64,000 nucleotides of DNA. Origin: Sipunculus nudus. Taxonomy: Eukaryota > Annelida > Sipuncula > Golfingiida > Sipunculidae. Positions 61,951 through 64,000 of this stretch are shown in pieces. A program made the position numbers and the translations under genes. How positions within the stretch are numbered: the stretch's first letter is position 1; each line of letters starts with the position of its first letter. The DNA lies in contig CM049311.1 of assembly GCA_026874595.1 (NCBI GenBank), forward strand, positions 17,011,676-17,075,675. Reading direction: 5' to 3'. The notes below the pieces were generated by a model. The model was not told where the DNA came from. It saw only the letters and a list, made by a program, of their open reading frames with translations, and ran no database searches.

Positions 61951-63262
61951 TGATATTCCCGGTATACCGGGCTTTATACCGGGGTTTGAGAGATATATTA
62001 ACTGAGAGGAGTGTTTGGTTAGTTTTAAGAAAAAAAAATAAATAAAAGGAAAGATATAATTTCAGTTGGTTACTTTCTCATTAAGATATCTACAAATTTG
62101 TTTTAACATCTCTTTAGTGGCGCTGTGCTCGTGGCAAGAAATTCATTCACCGGTATGTTGACTTTGAAGACCTGGTCAGTGATGTTTACATTTGCGAATC
62201 GGAATGGGACGTGGGGGCACTCAGGATTATGATGTTCTTTGACTGGTTGCTACTGTAAGACGTTTAAAGAAAAGGGTGATGTGAGGAAGACCTGACAGAT
62301 GAATTAAATGTACATTTTAAGGCATGAAAACTGTTCCTGAAGAAACAAACGGAAATACGCATACCTCATTAGTAGCAGCTAAAGCTGACCCCCCCCCCCC
62401 CCTCCCCTTTTCCAGCTGCAACCTGTTTGAAATCGTATCCGATTAAATATGAAGCCTTGAAAACCCCGAAACCCACCCAAACCCCACCCGTTTTCCGGAA
62501 ATGGGGAACTTATATTGTGCTCTATCATTAATCCTCCTGGGTTGGAACCCTTCTTTTCATAAAGCGAGTGATGTTTTTCACACTGACTGACCCGCACGTG
62601 GGTCAGAGACTTTAATTATATATATCAAATGTCAGGCCAATGTTTAAATCCGTCACTGCAAGCAAGGTAAATCACACGCACAATAGTCCTTCATCCTGCA
62701 CTAGACGAGCACAAAAGCAATCCCGTCTTTGCCGGTGCCAGTTCGGCTGTTTTGGGTGGTAGCCTTTCTTCTGTCACAGCTATAATGACAAATATGGTGT
62801 CAAAAAAGTTTTCATACTAGCTTGAAATTCTGAGAGAAAATTTGCAAATTTTAATAAATTTAAGTATCAGCATGAAAATTTTTAACATATTTGATTTGTA
62901 TTGTAATATTATTTTCCTTTATTAATCCCCGATGTGTGCGATTCACCGCATACATCCTTAGTCAACACAGATATTGCATAAAACCACAACAGTTTAATCA
63001 ACATGTTTGTATCATGTGTAGAAATAACTTGTAAACTGCATTTCTCCAGTCTGCGTTTAACTTATGGTATTGTAATAATATAGGATTATTCCTATAAACA
63101 TGATCAGATATAATTAAATATAAGTATACATTTTTTTTTTTTTAAGAATCAACTTAATGGCATACATACATTCTCAGTCTTGCGTAAGTTCCCGAATTGA
63201 CTATCATGTTCTGTAACACAATATACATATATAACAATATTATTTTGTATTATAATACAATA

Positions 63263-63301
<39 letters not shown>

Positions 63302-64000
63302 TATTGCAACGTATTTCACGGCTTATTCTAGTTTCACTGTCACAGACATAGCACACAGAGGTGTTGAAAGGCATAGGAAGTAGATATGAGAATCTATTTA
63401 TTGCCAACAATACATTTTCGGCTGCTGGAGCTTCACTATACAATTTTCAGGTCTGATGCGATATAACCGTAACATAATCTTTTTAATATTGGTATTTCAT
63501 ACATTGCAATCACTTTTTTTCACAGAATCCAGCACTCACGATAGTGAAGAGTCCACTGCACGAATTACTTTAGAAAGGCGGTAGTACAATCAGAATTGTC
63601 GCCTGACAATCACAAGTTGATAAACTTGGCCAAACATTGTTTGATGACGGACCTCGAACTGCATTTTAGGTCTAAGGATGTTTGGATACTTATGAAGCCC
63701 AATTCTCAAACATCTGATCTTTTAGACTGAAATGCTTCATGAGCTTTGGTGATCATTAATAGTTATGAAGAACCTTAATACAACCAACTGATATCCAATA
63801 AATTCAAACGAACATGCTATATGTATTACGATCATAGAAAGCTCCCTGAAAACCCAAAGGTGACCTAGAAATGACCTACTTGCCAAATTTATCTGCAGAA
63901 TATGGGAGTTGACCCTGAAGAACTCAAGGGCACCGCACTTCATTTAAAACTAATGCATTATATACCGAGGAATCTTCACATTGTGATACTCTTGCTGATG
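61951..64000. other. Unassigned DNA
   Basis: Contains a C14 run (62389-62402), an inverted CCGGTATACCGG-type motif near 61958-61982 and a (TA)n tract (63262-63299). No gene is supported. Confidence 0.4.

Overview
This window looks like nuclear DNA of a bivalve mollusc. It is AT-rich and almost gene-free, full of (TA)n tracts and long G/C runs, and dominated by repeats with ~155-185 bp core units, an (ACGG)n-type tail and a terminal hairpin. That layout recalls the pearl/CvA and related tandem-repeat elements described from bivalves. The species assignment is inference only; no conserved housekeeping gene is present to anchor it.

The one convincing intact gene is a three-exon secreted C-type lectin on the minus strand (51886-58629). 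Its splice sites and phase-1 introns join into a 213-residue protein with a signal peptide and one C-type lectin domain. A paralogue on the same strand (39693-43828) keeps the two domain exons with identical intron phase. It carries two Trp-to-stop changes and a frameshift, so it is a pseudogene; its first exon is missing or unrecognisable.

Layout: 1-1.8 kb holds a SINE and a hAT-like element. 1.8-33.8 kb is a mosaic of plus-strand copies of one modular element family (here 'PAL elements': 5' end ACAAGKGACCCATGGGTCA, 3' end GCTGAGCTAA). These copies are nested in each other and interrupted by TA-target DNA transposons at 11.5, 16.2 and 31.7 kb and by a TTAA-target MITE at 18.4 kb. 33.8-39.7 kb has foldback repeats and mostly unassigned DNA. 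39.7-48.2 kb holds the lectin pseudogene and three minus-strand PAL copies. 48.6-50.9 kb is a set of nested transposons. 51.9-58.6 kb is the lectin gene, whose large second intron contains two TA-target elements, a decayed non-LTR reverse transcriptase and a 27-bp minisatellite. 59.3-61.9 kb holds second copies of repeats seen earlier. I recognise nothing from 61.95 kb to the end.

The most unusual signal is that PAL elements are loaded with nuclear-receptor-type half sites: consensus estrogen-response-element palindromes (AGGTCANNNTGACCT) in the core repeat, DR0/DR1/DR2 arrays of AGGTCA in the 'A' subfamily, and an everted TGACCC-AT-GGGTCA palindrome at the 5' end. Whether any receptor binds them cannot be told from sequence.
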